Shown piece after piece: positions 19,882 through 27,576 of a DNA stretch of 64,000 nucleotides (position 1 is its first letter; every line of letters starts with the position of its first letter). The notes under the pieces are model-generated. The model was not told the origin of the DNA and ran no database searches. It saw only the letters and a list, made by a program, of their open reading frames with translations. A program made the translations under genes and the position numbers. Origin of the DNA: Streptomyces coeruleorubidus (lineage in GTDB: Bacteria; Actinomycetota; Actinomycetes; Streptomycetales; Streptomycetaceae); the NCBI RefSeq assembly GCF_008705135.1, contig NZ_CP023694.1, forward strand, positions 7,601,001 to 7,665,000, read 5' to 3'.

Positions 19882-21300
19882 GTGCCGTCGATGCTCGATG
19901 CCGTCGTAGTGGGTGCGGGGCCGAACGGACTGACCGCGGCCGTGGAGCTGGCCCGCCGCGGCTTCTCCGTCGCCGTGTTCGAGGCCCAGGGAACGGTGGG
20001 CGGCGGCGCCCGCACCGAGGAGCTCACCCTGCCGGGCTTCCGGCACGACCCGTGCTCCGCGGCGCACCCGCTCGCCATCAACTCACCCGCGTTCCGCGCC
20101 CTGCCGCTGGAGCGCTACGGCCTGGAATGGCTGCACGCCGAGCTCCCCATGGCACACCCCTTCCCGGACGGCTCGGCGGCCGTACTGGCCCGGTCGGTGG
20201 GCGAGACGGCCGCCTCCTTCGGGCCGCGCGACGCCGGGGCGTACCGCAGGCTCGTCGAGCCCTTCCTGCCCAGGTGGGACGCGCTGGTCCGCGACTTCAT
20301 GTCCCTGCCGCTCACCGCGCTGCCCCGCGACCCGGTCACCCTCGCCCGCTTCGGCCTGGTCGGCCTGCCTCCGTCGACCCTGCTGATGCGCCGCTTCCGC
20401 GACGAACCGGCCCGGACGCTGTTCGCCGGGCTCGTCGCGCATGTCATGGCACCGCTCGGCGGCTTCGCCACCAGCGCCATCGGCCTGGTCTTCGCCCTGG
20501 CGGCACACGCCCGCGGCTGGCCCGTCGCCCGCGGCGGCTCCCAGGCCATCTCCGACGCCCTCGCCGCCTACCTGCGCGACCTCGGCGGCAGCGTCCACAC
20601 CGACTACGAGGTCAAGCGCCTCGACGACCTGCCGCCGGCCCGCGCGTACGTCTTCGACACCTCACCCACCGCGCTGGCCCGCATCGCCGGCTTCGGCAGC
20701 CACTACGCGGACTACCGCTACGGACCGGGCGCCTTCAAGATCGACTACGCGCTGGACGGCCCCGTGCCGTGGACCGCGAAGGAGGCCCGTGTCGCCGGCA
20801 CGGTGCAGATCGGCGCCAGCAGCGCGGAGATCGGCACGGCCCTGCGCGCGGCGTCCAGGGAGGGCCGGGCCCCCGACAAACCGTTCCTGATCACGGTCCA
20901 GCCGAGCGTCGTCGACCCCACCCGGGCCCCGGCCGGCAAGCACGTCTTCTGGGCCTACGGCCACGTCCCGCACGGCTGGACCGGCGACCTCACCGACGCC
21001 ATCGAGCGCCAACTGGAGCGGTTCGCCCCGGGGTTCCGCGACCGCGTCCTGGCCCGCGCCACCGCAGGGCCACCCCAACTCGCCGCCCGCAACGCCAACT
21101 ACGTCGGCGGAGACATCGCCTCCGGTGCGGTCTCCGGCCTCCAGATCCTGCTGCGCCCCAAACCGACCCTGTTCCCGTACCACACCCCCCACCCGGCCGT
21201 CTTCATCTGCTCGTCGGCGACCCCGCCGGGCCCCGGCGTGCACGGCATGTCGGGGCACAACGCGGCGAAGGCCGTCTGGAAGCGACTGAGGCAGACATGA
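19882..21300 (+). CDS. FAD-dependent oxidoreductase (PYROXD2/phytoene desaturase-like)
   Basis: The 472-residue flavoprotein starts with the dinucleotide-binding VVVGAGPNGLTAAVELARRG and GGGARTEELTLPGF. It ends with GMSGHNAAKAVWKR, the family's C-terminal FAD contact. Related proteins include carotenoid desaturases and the PYROXD2 group. No carotenoid genes are nearby, so desaturase function is not supported. The stop overlaps the macro-domain start by 4 nt (ATGA), so the two are co-translated. GTG 19882 is taken as start; ATG 19891 is an alternative. Confidence 0.85.
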   Translation: MPSMLDAVVVGAGPNGLTAAVELARRGFSVAVFEAQGTVGGGARTEELTLPGFRHDPCSAAHPLAINSPAFRALPLERYGLEWLHAELPMAHPFPDGSAAVLARSVGETAASFGPRDAGAYRRLVEPFLPRWDALVRDFMSLPLTALPRDPVTLARFGLVGLPPSTLLMRRFRDEPARTLFAGLVAHVMAPLGGFATSAIGLVFALAAHARGWPVARGGSQAISDALAAYLRDLGGSVHTDYEVKRLDDLPPARAYVFDTSPTALARIAGFGSHYADYRYGPGAFKIDYALDGPVPWTAKEARVAGTVQIGASSAEIGTALRAASREGRAPDKPFLITVQPSVVDPTRAPAGKHVFWAYGHVPHGWTGDLTDAIERQLERFAPGFRDRVLARATAGPPQLAARNANYVGGDIASGAVSGLQILLRPKPTLFPYHTPHPAVFICSSATPPGPGVHGMSGHNAAKAVWKRLRQT

Positions 21301-21806
21301 CCACCATCGAACTGGTCCAGGGCGACATCACACGCGAGAGCGTCGACGCCATCGTCAACGCGGCCAACTCCTCGCTGCTGGGCGGGGGAGGGGTCGACGG
21401 AGCGATCCACCGGCGTGGCGGCCCCGCGATCCTGGAGGAGTGCAGGAAGCTGCGCGCCTCTCAATACGGCAAGGGCCTGCGCACCGGTCAGGCGGTCGCC
21501 ACCACCGCGGGCGACCTGGACGCCCGCTGGGTCATCCACACGGTCGGCCCCGTCTTCAGCGCGACCGAGGACCGCTCCGCCCTCCTCGCCTCCTGCTACC
21601 GCGAGTCCCTCCGCGTCGCCGACGAACTCGGCGCCCGGACCGTCGCCTTCCCGGCGATCTCCACCGGCGTCTACCGCTATCCGCTGGAGGACGCCGCGCG
21701 CATCGCGGTGGACACGGTGCGCGCGGCGCGGACGGACGTCGAGGAGGTCAGGTTCGTCCTCTTCGACGAGCGGGCGTACGAGACGTTCGCCCGGCAACTG
21801 CGCTGA
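21297..21806 (+). CDS. macro-domain protein, probable O-acetyl-ADP-ribose deacetylase
   Basis: The 169 residues form a single MacroD-type domain: GDITRESVDAIVNAANSSLL, GGGGVDGAIHRRGG, the substrate loop, and PAISTGVYRYP near the phosphate site. Family members hydrolyse O-acetyl-ADP-ribose (the sirtuin product) and remove mono-ADP-ribose from acidic residues or from nucleic acid. The ATG overlaps the preceding stop. Together with the Sir2, Nudix and ADP-ribosylglycohydrolase genes at 39.8-42.3 kb it is one of four ADP-ribose-related genes in the window. Confidence 0.92.
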   Translation: MTTIELVQGDITRESVDAIVNAANSSLLGGGGVDGAIHRRGGPAILEECRKLRASQYGKGLRTGQAVATTAGDLDARWVIHTVGPVFSATEDRSALLASCYRESLRVADELGARTVAFPAISTGVYRYPLEDAARIAVDTVRAARTDVEEVRFVLFDERAYETFARQLR

Positions 21807-21817
21807 CGCCAACGGCC

Positions 21818-22840
21818 CTACGGCTTGGGCGCAGGTTGCTCCCCCGAACCCCGGACGATCAGCCGAGTGGGAACGGTGATGGTGCGAGCCCGGGAACAGT
21901 CGCCGTCGAGGCGGGCCAGGGCGGTGACCGCAGCGTTGCGGCCGAGCTCTTCGGGGTTCTGCGCGATGACGGTCAGAGCCGGTTCGAGTGCCTCGGCGAG
22001 TGAGACGTCGTCGAAGGCGACGACTGCCACGTCCTTGCGCTTGCTGCGGGCGAGTTCGGCGACTATGCCGAGCGCCATGATGTTGTTTCCGGCGAACAGG
22101 GCAGTGGGGGGATCGGCCAGTTCGAGGAGTTGGGCGGTCGCGGCCTCGGCCCCTGGCTGGTCGTGGGCGTCGGCGACGAGCGAGCGGTCGTGAGGAAGGC
22201 CGGCTGCCCGCAGGGCCGCGCGGTATCCGGCGAGGCGTTCGCGGCGGGTGTACAGCTTGACGGGCAGGTCGCCGACGAACCCGATGCGGCGGTGGCCGTG
22301 GGCGATGAGGTGGGCGACGCCTTCTTGGGCCCCCGCACGGTTGGAACTGACGATGCTGTCCGTGGGCAGGCCGACTCCCGGGCGGTCGAGGAAGACGATG
22401 GGCAGCCCCGCCGTGCGGTGGGATGTGAGGTGGGAGTGGTCGGCGCCGACGGACGGCACGACGATGAGGATGCTGACGCGACGGGCGAGGAACTTGTCCG
22501 TCAGGGCGCGCTCGCGGTCGGGGTCGTCCGCGGACGAGCCCATGAGCAGGGTCAGTCCGCGTTCGCGGACCGTGTCCTCGATGGCGCGGGCCACGGCTCC
22601 GAAGAAGGGGTTCGCGAGGTCGGGGATGACCAGTCCGATGGTGGTGTCCGGGCCGCCGACGCGCATGTTGCGTGCCATGAGGTTCGGCTGGAAGCCCAGC
22701 TTGGCAACCGCGGCGAGTACGTGTTCCCGCGTCTGCGCCGAGACGGGACCGTCCTCGTTGAGGACGCGCGAGACTGTCTTGGCGCTGACGCCGACTTCTC
22801 GTGCGACATCGGCAAGGGTGGGGCGGCGGCTCGCTGCCAT
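21818..22840 (-). CDS. LacI-family sugar-responsive repressor
   Basis: The 340-residue protein has the LacI HTH plus hinge (TLADVAREVGVSAKTVSRVL, GFQPNLMARNM) and a periplasmic-binding-type effector domain. It is the last gene of the sugar ABC operon and is the natural local repressor. LacI-type operators with central CG lie at 26005-26034 upstream of that operon. The start is set at ATG 22840, giving the normal short N-terminus before the HTH; the frame is open upstream to 22897. AGGAG is 12 nt before the ATG, somewhat far. Confidence 0.9.
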   Translation of the reverse strand: MAASRRPTLADVAREVGVSAKTVSRVLNEDGPVSAQTREHVLAAVAKLGFQPNLMARNMRVGGPDTTIGLVIPDLANPFFGAVARAIEDTVRERGLTLLMGSSADDPDRERALTDKFLARRVSILIVVPSVGADHSHLTSHRTAGLPIVFLDRPGVGLPTDSIVSSNRAGAQEGVAHLIAHGHRRIGFVGDLPVKLYTRRERLAGYRAALRAAGLPHDRSLVADAHDQPGAEAATAQLLELADPPTALFAGNNIMALGIVAELARSKRKDVAVVAFDDVSLAEALEPALTVIAQNPEELGRNAAVTALARLDGDCSRARTITVPTRLIVRGSGEQPAPKP

Positions 22841-22871
22841 GGAGGAAACCGTCTCCTGAGTGCTCCCGGTC

Positions 22872-22893
22872 TCCGGCCGCGGCCTCGGCCGGA
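22872..22893. other. hairpin between ABC ATPase and LacI genes
   Basis: TCCGGCCG (22872-22879) and CGGCCGGA (22886-22893) form a perfect 8-bp stem with a 6-nt loop in the 77-nt gap. There is no T-tract. It may limit read-through into the regulator gene or protect the upstream mRNA. Confidence 0.45.
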
Positions 22894-22917
22894 ACATGCG
22901 AGAGCGGGGTTGAGCTG

Positions 22918-23751
22918 TCAGGTGGCCTGGACTCCGGCGGCTTTCGCTGCCGCAGAATCCGCTACGACAGTATCTCCGGCCTCGTCGACGGTGAGCGCGC
23001 CGGTCATGATGGCGACGACCTCGGCCATGGAGTAGTCGGAGGGCTTGATCACGGCGGCGCGCCGGCCCAGCCGGTGGACGTGGATCCGGTCGGCGATCTC
23101 GAAGACATGGGGCATGTTGTGGCTGATCAGGACGACCGGCATGCCCTTGTCGCGGACGCGGCGGATGAGGTCGAGGACCTGTCCGGATTCCTTGACACCG
23201 AGAGCGGCGGTGGGTTCGTCCATGACGACGACACTGCGGGCCCAGGCGACGGCGCGGGCGACCGCGACGGCCTGCCGCTGCCCGCCGGAGAGCGTCTCGA
23301 CCGACTGGGTCAGCGAGCGCAGGCCGATCTTCAGGTCGGCCATGTGTTCGGCGGCCTCCTGACGCATGCGCTTCTTGTCGAGCATGCGGAAGGCGCTGCC
23401 GAGGATGCCGGGACGGCGCAGTTCGCGGCCGAGGAACATGTTGGAGGCGATGTCCATGGAGGCGGCCACGGCCAGGTCCTGATAGACCGTCTCGATGCCG
23501 TGGGCGCGTGCGCTCTGCGGGCCGGAGAAGGTGATGGGTTCGCCGTTCAGGCGTATCTCGCCCGCGTCGGGGACCACCGCGCCGGTGAGCGCCTTGATGA
23601 GGCTGGTCTTGCCGGCGCCGTTGTCGCCGATGACGGCGAGGACCTCGCCGGGCAGCAGGTCGAAGTCGGCCCCGTCGATCGCGGTGACGTGGCCGTAGCG
23701 CTTGACCAGACCGCGGGCCTGCAGAACGGGGGTCGCAGTGGTGGTGGTCAT
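22918..23751 (-). CDS. sugar ABC transporter ATP-binding protein (single-cassette type)
   Basis: The 277-residue protein has one ABC domain: Walker A GDNGAGKTSL, signature LSGGQRQAVAV and Walker B VVVMDEPTAALG. Unlike RbsA/MglA-type ATPases with two cassettes it has a single one, as in fructose-type (FrcA) systems. A C-terminal Ala-rich tail follows. Its ATG overlaps the permease stop by 4 nt, so stoichiometric co-translation is likely. The sequence after HVHRLGRRAAV corresponds to the usual domain end. Confidence 0.93.
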   Translation of the reverse strand: MTTTTATPVLQARGLVKRYGHVTAIDGADFDLLPGEVLAVIGDNGAGKTSLIKALTGAVVPDAGEIRLNGEPITFSGPQSARAHGIETVYQDLAVAASMDIASNMFLGRELRRPGILGSAFRMLDKKRMRQEAAEHMADLKIGLRSLTQSVETLSGGQRQAVAVARAVAWARSVVVMDEPTAALGVKESGQVLDLIRRVRDKGMPVVLISHNMPHVFEIADRIHVHRLGRRAAVIKPSDYSMAEVVAIMTGALTVDEAGDTVVADSAAAKAAGVQAT

Positions 23752-24773
23752 CGGGCCTTCTTCCGGGAGATCTGGTCCACGGTCACCGCGAGGATCACCA
23801 GGACTCCGGTGATGAGGGTCTGGTAGATGGAGGCGACGCCCATCAGCTGAAGGCCGTTGCGGAAGACGCCGACGATGAGGACGCCGATGAACGTGCCCAG
23901 GACCGAGCCGCGTCCGCCGAAGAGGCTGGTTCCGCCGAGGACCACGGCCGTGATGCTGTCCAGGTTGTCGGTCTGGCCGGCCTGCGGGTCGCCCACGCCG
24001 GTGCGGGAGATGAGCAGCAGGGCGGCGATGCCGTAGAGGATCCCGGCCGCGGTGTAGACGCCGATGGTCAGGCGGGAGGTGCGGATGCCGTTCAGCCGGG
24101 CCGCTTCCGGGCTGTTGCCCAGGGCGTAGACGTGCCGGCCCCAGCCGGTGCTGCTCAGCGCGTAGGCGAGGAGCAGGAACAGGGCGATGGTGACCAACGA
24201 GCCGTACGTGATGTCGGTGTTCCCGAGCGGGAACGTCTGCCCGAGAGCCGTCAGCGGGCCCGGCAGGTTGGTGACCGTCTGCTCCTCGGAGTAGATGTGG
24301 GTCAGCGCGAATGCCACGTTGAGCATGCCGAGGGTGACGATGAACGGCGGCAGCGGGATCTTCTGCACCAGCGCGCCGTTGAGCAGGCCGAAGCTTCCGC
24401 AGACGACCAGGCCCAGCGCGATCGCGGCGAGCGGCGGCAGGGAGCCCTCGGCCGCCATCCTGGCGATCACGATGCTGCCGAACGCCATCACGGCTCCGCA
24501 GGACAGGTCGATGCCCGCCGTGAGGATGATCAGCGTCTGGCCGATGGCCAGGGTGCCGACGACCATGACCTGCTGCACGATCAGCGAGAAGTTCCCGCCG
24601 GTGAGGAACTGGTCGGTCGAGACGGAGAAGAAGACACAGGCCAGGAGGAGGGCGGCCAGCGGGCCGGTGGTCGGTTGCGTGAGCAGTCTGCGGACCGTGG
24701 TCGGCGCTTTGAGCTCGGCGTACGGCGTTGACGTGGAAGGTGGAGTGGACGGAGGCGTGGACGTGGCGGTCAT
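23748..24773 (-). CDS. sugar ABC transporter permease (BPD_transp_2)
   Basis: The 341-residue permease has a Thr/Pro-rich cytoplasmic N-terminus and then 8-10 hydrophobic segments. Family motifs are LTAGIDLSCGAVMAFGS, the EAA-like GNSPEAARLNGIRTSRL loop and AVVLGGTSLFGGRGSVLGT. It resembles RbsC/FrcC-type permeases for monosaccharides. Overlap with the ATPase gene and the binding-protein gene upstream define the transporter. The start ATG lies downstream of a hairpin-rich 156-nt gap. Confidence 0.93.
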   Translation of the reverse strand: MTATSTPPSTPPSTSTPYAELKAPTTVRRLLTQPTTGPLAALLLACVFFSVSTDQFLTGGNFSLIVQQVMVVGTLAIGQTLIILTAGIDLSCGAVMAFGSIVIARMAAEGSLPPLAAIALGLVVCGSFGLLNGALVQKIPLPPFIVTLGMLNVAFALTHIYSEEQTVTNLPGPLTALGQTFPLGNTDITYGSLVTIALFLLLAYALSSTGWGRHVYALGNSPEAARLNGIRTSRLTIGVYTAAGILYGIAALLLISRTGVGDPQAGQTDNLDSITAVVLGGTSLFGGRGSVLGTFIGVLIVGVFRNGLQLMGVASIYQTLITGVLVILAVTVDQISRKKAR

Positions 24774-24779
24774 GCGAGG

Positions 24780-24877
24780 TCCTTGTCGGAAGACAGAAGT
24801 CCTTGTCGGTCCTTGTCGGACGGCAGGAGGACGAGGGGGCGGCCGTCCCCGGTCGGGGAGGAGGGGCCGGCCGCCCC
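24780..24877. other. direct repeats and nested hairpin in the binding-protein/permease gap
   Basis: GTCCTTGTCGG occurs at 24780, 24799 and 24809. Further towards the binding-protein gene, GGGGCGGCCG / CGGCCGCCCC (24836-24845, 24868-24877) form a 10-bp stem around a smaller TCCCC-N4-GGGGA hairpin. Position and strength suit an mRNA-stabilising or attenuating structure that raises the binding protein over the permease, as is common in such operons. Confidence 0.5.
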
Positions 24878-24929
24878 GCTGAGGGGTCTCGAACGGCGGC
24901 AGCTACGGTGCCTGCCGGGTGTCGGCGGC

Positions 24930-25946
24930 TCAGCCCCAGCAGTTGTCCAGGCCGTAGGCGGTGTCCTTGGACGTGACCCCGTCCTGCGCCTTGTCGGTGA
25001 CCAGGGTGACGCCGGTGTCGGTGTAACCCGACGCCTTCTTGCCGTCCTTGGCGTACGTCGCCACTGCCTTGACGCCCTCGGCGGCCATCTTGAGCGGGTA
25101 CTGCTGCGAGGTCGCGGCGATCTTGCCGTCCTTGACGGCCTGGGTGCCCGTGCAGCCGCCGTCGACGGAGACGATCAGCACGTCCTTCTCCCGGCCCTTG
25201 GCCTTCAGCGCGGTGTACGCGCCCAGCGCGGCGGGTTCGTTGATGGTGTAGACGACGTTGATGCCGGGTTCCTTCTGGAGACAGTTCTCCATTGCCGTCT
25301 GGCCCTTGGACTGGTCGCCGCCGGTGTCCTGAGCACAGGCGACGTCCTTGTCGGTGGCGCCGAAGCCCTTGAGGAAACCGTTGTGCCGCTGAACGCCGAC
25401 GGACACACCCGGCGCGAGGTCGAGGGCGGCTATCTTCGCGGTCTTGCCCTTCATCGCGGCCTTGGCGTACTGGCCGATCAGCTCGCCCGCCTTGAGGTTG
25501 TCGGTGGCGAAGAGGGCGTCGACCGCGCTTTCCGGGTCGGTCGGGGTGTCCAGGGCGATGACCAGAACGCCCTTGGCCTTGGCCTTCTCGATCGCCGGCA
25601 CGATCGCCTTGGAGTCGCTCGGCGTGATCAGGATGCCCTTCACGCCGGCGGCGACCATGTTCTCGATGGCGGTGACCTGACCGGCATTGTCCCCGTCGAA
25701 CTTGCCCGCCGCGGTGGACAGTTCGACACCGTTCTCCTTGGCGGCCTTCTCCGCGCCTTCCTTCATCTTCACGAAGAACGGGTTGGTGTCGGTCTTGGTG
25801 ATCAGACCGACCTTGACGCTGCCCGATCCGGCGTTCGCCGTGCCCGATCCGGATCCGGATCCACAGGCGGTCAGGGTGAGGGCCGCGATGCCCGTGCACG
25901 CGGCGGCTCTGAGCAAGGAGGAAGGCAGACGAGAGATACGTGACAT
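24930..25946 (-). CDS. sugar ABC transporter substrate-binding lipoprotein
   Basis: The 338-residue protein has a lipoprotein signal peptide with lipobox LTAC (C28), then a Gly/Ser linker and a periplasmic-binding-protein type I fold for monosaccharides. VGLITKTDTNPFFVKMKEGA closely follows the FrcB/RbsB-type start of the mature domain, and the Asp/Arg/Asn sugar-contact residues lie in ALDTPTDPE, DLAPG and SVDGGC. It is anchored outside the membrane. Fructose or a related sugar fits the neighbouring PfkB kinase; the ligand is inferred. Confidence 0.9.
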   Translation of the reverse strand: MSRISRLPSSLLRAAACTGIAALTLTACGSGSGSGTANAGSGSVKVGLITKTDTNPFFVKMKEGAEKAAKENGVELSTAAGKFDGDNAGQVTAIENMVAAGVKGILITPSDSKAIVPAIEKAKAKGVLVIALDTPTDPESAVDALFATDNLKAGELIGQYAKAAMKGKTAKIAALDLAPGVSVGVQRHNGFLKGFGATDKDVACAQDTGGDQSKGQTAMENCLQKEPGINVVYTINEPAALGAYTALKAKGREKDVLIVSVDGGCTGTQAVKDGKIAATSQQYPLKMAAEGVKAVATYAKDGKKASGYTDTGVTLVTDKAQDGVTSKDTAYGLDNCWG

Positions 25947-26004
25947 GAACGACTCCTGCGGGATTGCGGACGAGCGGCCGGCATCGGGCGCATGCCGCCC
26001 GAGG

Positions 26005-26034
26005 TGTCATCGTTGACTCATGTCAGCGTTGACA
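26005..26034. promoter_or_regulatory. two tandem LacI-type operators
   Basis: TGTCATCGTTGACT (26005-26018) and TGTCAGCGTTGACA (26021-26034) share the form TGTCA-nCGn-TGAC. It is nearly palindromic with the central CG typical of LacI-family sites. They lie 16 bp apart in the divergent region between the transporter operon and the kinase gene. A possible minus-strand -35 TTGACG lies at 26072-26077. Control by the LacI protein encoded at 21818 is inferred. Confidence 0.65.
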
Positions 26035-26191
26035 CTGCTTGGCGAGGATGATGGACTCCGCCTCCAGGCAACGTCAATGCCTTGCACCCGTCACAAATCG
26101 GCAACGCCGTGGCCGCCATCCGCCCGAACCGGTCCAGGGACCGCCCGCATCGTGCCCGTTTCGCCGGCGCGTCCCAAGAGAAGAGCCGCCC

Positions 26192-27178
26192 ATGTGCCCT
26201 CGTCGGATCACCGTCCTGGGGGAGTGCGTCGCCGACGCGTTCACCGAATCCGCAGGAGCCCGGAACGAACTCGCCCTGCGCGTCCTGCCGGGCGGCGGAC
26301 CAGCCAACACGGCGGTGGCCCTGGCGCGGCTGGGCACCCCGGCCCGCTTCCTCGCACGGCTGTCGGGTGACGTGTTCGGCCGCCTCTTCCGGGCCCACCT
26401 CGAGGCATCCGGTGTGGACCTGTCGCACGCCGTCGAGGCCGCCGAGCCCAGCACACTGGCCGTGGCCGAGCTGGACGCCCAGGGGCAGGCCACGTTCTCC
26501 TTCCACGCGCAGGCCACCGCGGACTGGCAGTGGACGAGCGCGGAACTGGCCGGGGTGGATCTGGACGGCACCGCCTGCGTCCACACCGGGTCACTTGCCC
26601 TGGTCAAGGACCCCGGAGCAAGCGTGGTGGAGGACTTCCTGGCAGCGGCCGCACCCCGCGCGACCATCAGCATCGACCCCAACGTCCGCCCTCTCCTGGT
26701 GCGCCCCGAGGCCTACCGCGCCCGGCTGGCGCACTGGTGCGGCCTCGCGGATGTGCTGCGACTGAGCGAGGACGACCTGGAGCTCCTGCTGCCCGGGACG
26801 TCGCCCGAGCAGGCGTGTGACACCTGGCATGCGGCGGGGGCGCGGCTCGTCGTGATCACGCGCGGCGCCGACGGTGCTCTCGCCTCACTCGACGGAGAAC
26901 GGGTGCAGGTGCCCGCGGTGGAGACGCAGGTCGTCGACACGGTCGGTGCGGGGGACTCCTTCACCGCCGGACTGCTGCACCACCTCGGCACCCGCGGACT
27001 CCTCGGCGGCAGGCTGACGGACCTGTGTCTCGGCGATGTCGAAGCAGCCTGTCTGTTCGCCACGCGAGTCGCGGCCCGCACTTGCTCGGTTGCCGGCCCG
27101 AACCCGCCGTGGCACGACCAGCCGGCGCGGTTGGCGCCGGACGAGGCCCTCGTCCGGCACCTCGACTCCACCCACTGA
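26192..27178 (+). CDS. PfkB-family carbohydrate kinase (fructokinase-like)
   Basis: The 328-residue ribokinase-fold enzyme has the N-terminal GECVADAF and GGGPANTAVALARLG sugar-site motif. The C-terminal PfkB signature DTVGAGDSFTAG carries the catalytic Asp. It would phosphorylate the sugar brought in by the divergent ABC transporter with ATP. ATG 26192 follows AAGAGAAGAG. The gene starts 246 bp from the binding-protein gene, with the LacI operators in between, and is followed closely by a small monooxygenase-like gene. Confidence 0.9.
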   Translation: MCPRRITVLGECVADAFTESAGARNELALRVLPGGGPANTAVALARLGTPARFLARLSGDVFGRLFRAHLEASGVDLSHAVEAAEPSTLAVAELDAQGQATFSFHAQATADWQWTSAELAGVDLDGTACVHTGSLALVKDPGASVVEDFLAAAAPRATISIDPNVRPLLVRPEAYRARLAHWCGLADVLRLSEDDLELLLPGTSPEQACDTWHAAGARLVVITRGADGALASLDGERVQVPAVETQVVDTVGAGDSFTAGLLHHLGTRGLLGGRLTDLCLGDVEAACLFATRVAARTCSVAGPNPPWHDQPARLAPDEALVRHLDSTH

Positions 27179-27192
27179 AAGGACAGGGAACC

Positions 27193-27495
27193 ATGACGAA
27201 AACCCTGCTCGCCGAGTTCACCGCCCGAGAGGGAGCGGAGGACGAGGTCGCCGCCCTGATCCGGGACTACGCCGTGAAGGTACGCGAAGAGGAAGGCAAC
27301 CTGGCCTTCGACGTCTACACCAAGGCGGCCGACCCGCGCGCCTACTGGATCTTCGAGGTCTACCGGGACGAGGACGCCTTCAAGGCACACCTGGACGCCC
27401 CGTACGGCGCCCCGTTCAACGCCGCCCTCACCCCGTTGATCGAGGAGGACGCCTCGGTACTGACGTTCCTCGATCCCCTGGCCACACATCGATAG
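27193..27495 (+). CDS. ABM-superfamily small protein (quinol monooxygenase-like)
   Basis: The 100-residue protein has the dimeric ferredoxin-like ABM fold pattern: TLLAEFTAREGAEDEV, NLAFDVYTKAADPRAYWIFE and YRDEDAFKAHLDAPY, as in YgiN/LsrG-type proteins. Ribosome site AAAGGACAGGG precedes the ATG. It lies 14 nt behind the sugar kinase, so it is in that operon. LsrG-like members act on phosphorylated sugar products, which would fit the context, but the reaction is not shown by sequence. Confidence 0.85.
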   Translation: MTKTLLAEFTAREGAEDEVAALIRDYAVKVREEEGNLAFDVYTKAADPRAYWIFEVYRDEDAFKAHLDAPYGAPFNAALTPLIEEDASVLTFLDPLATHR

Positions 27496-27576
27496 CGAGC
27501 GTCGCACACCGGCGGCGACACGCCGGGTGGCCGAACCCGCCCGGAGACGCCAGGCGCGCCGCGCCCCGGCGCCCCG

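Noticed and set aside
19882..21300. Phytoene desaturase in a carotenoid cluster
   Set aside because: No crtB, crtE or cyclase genes nearby; the flanks are an IMPase-family gene and a macro-domain gene.
22918..26010. A 1030-codon minus-strand frame through the sugar ABC operon
   Set aside because: Only its last 277 codons are the real ATPase gene; the binding protein and permease lie in other frames over the rest.
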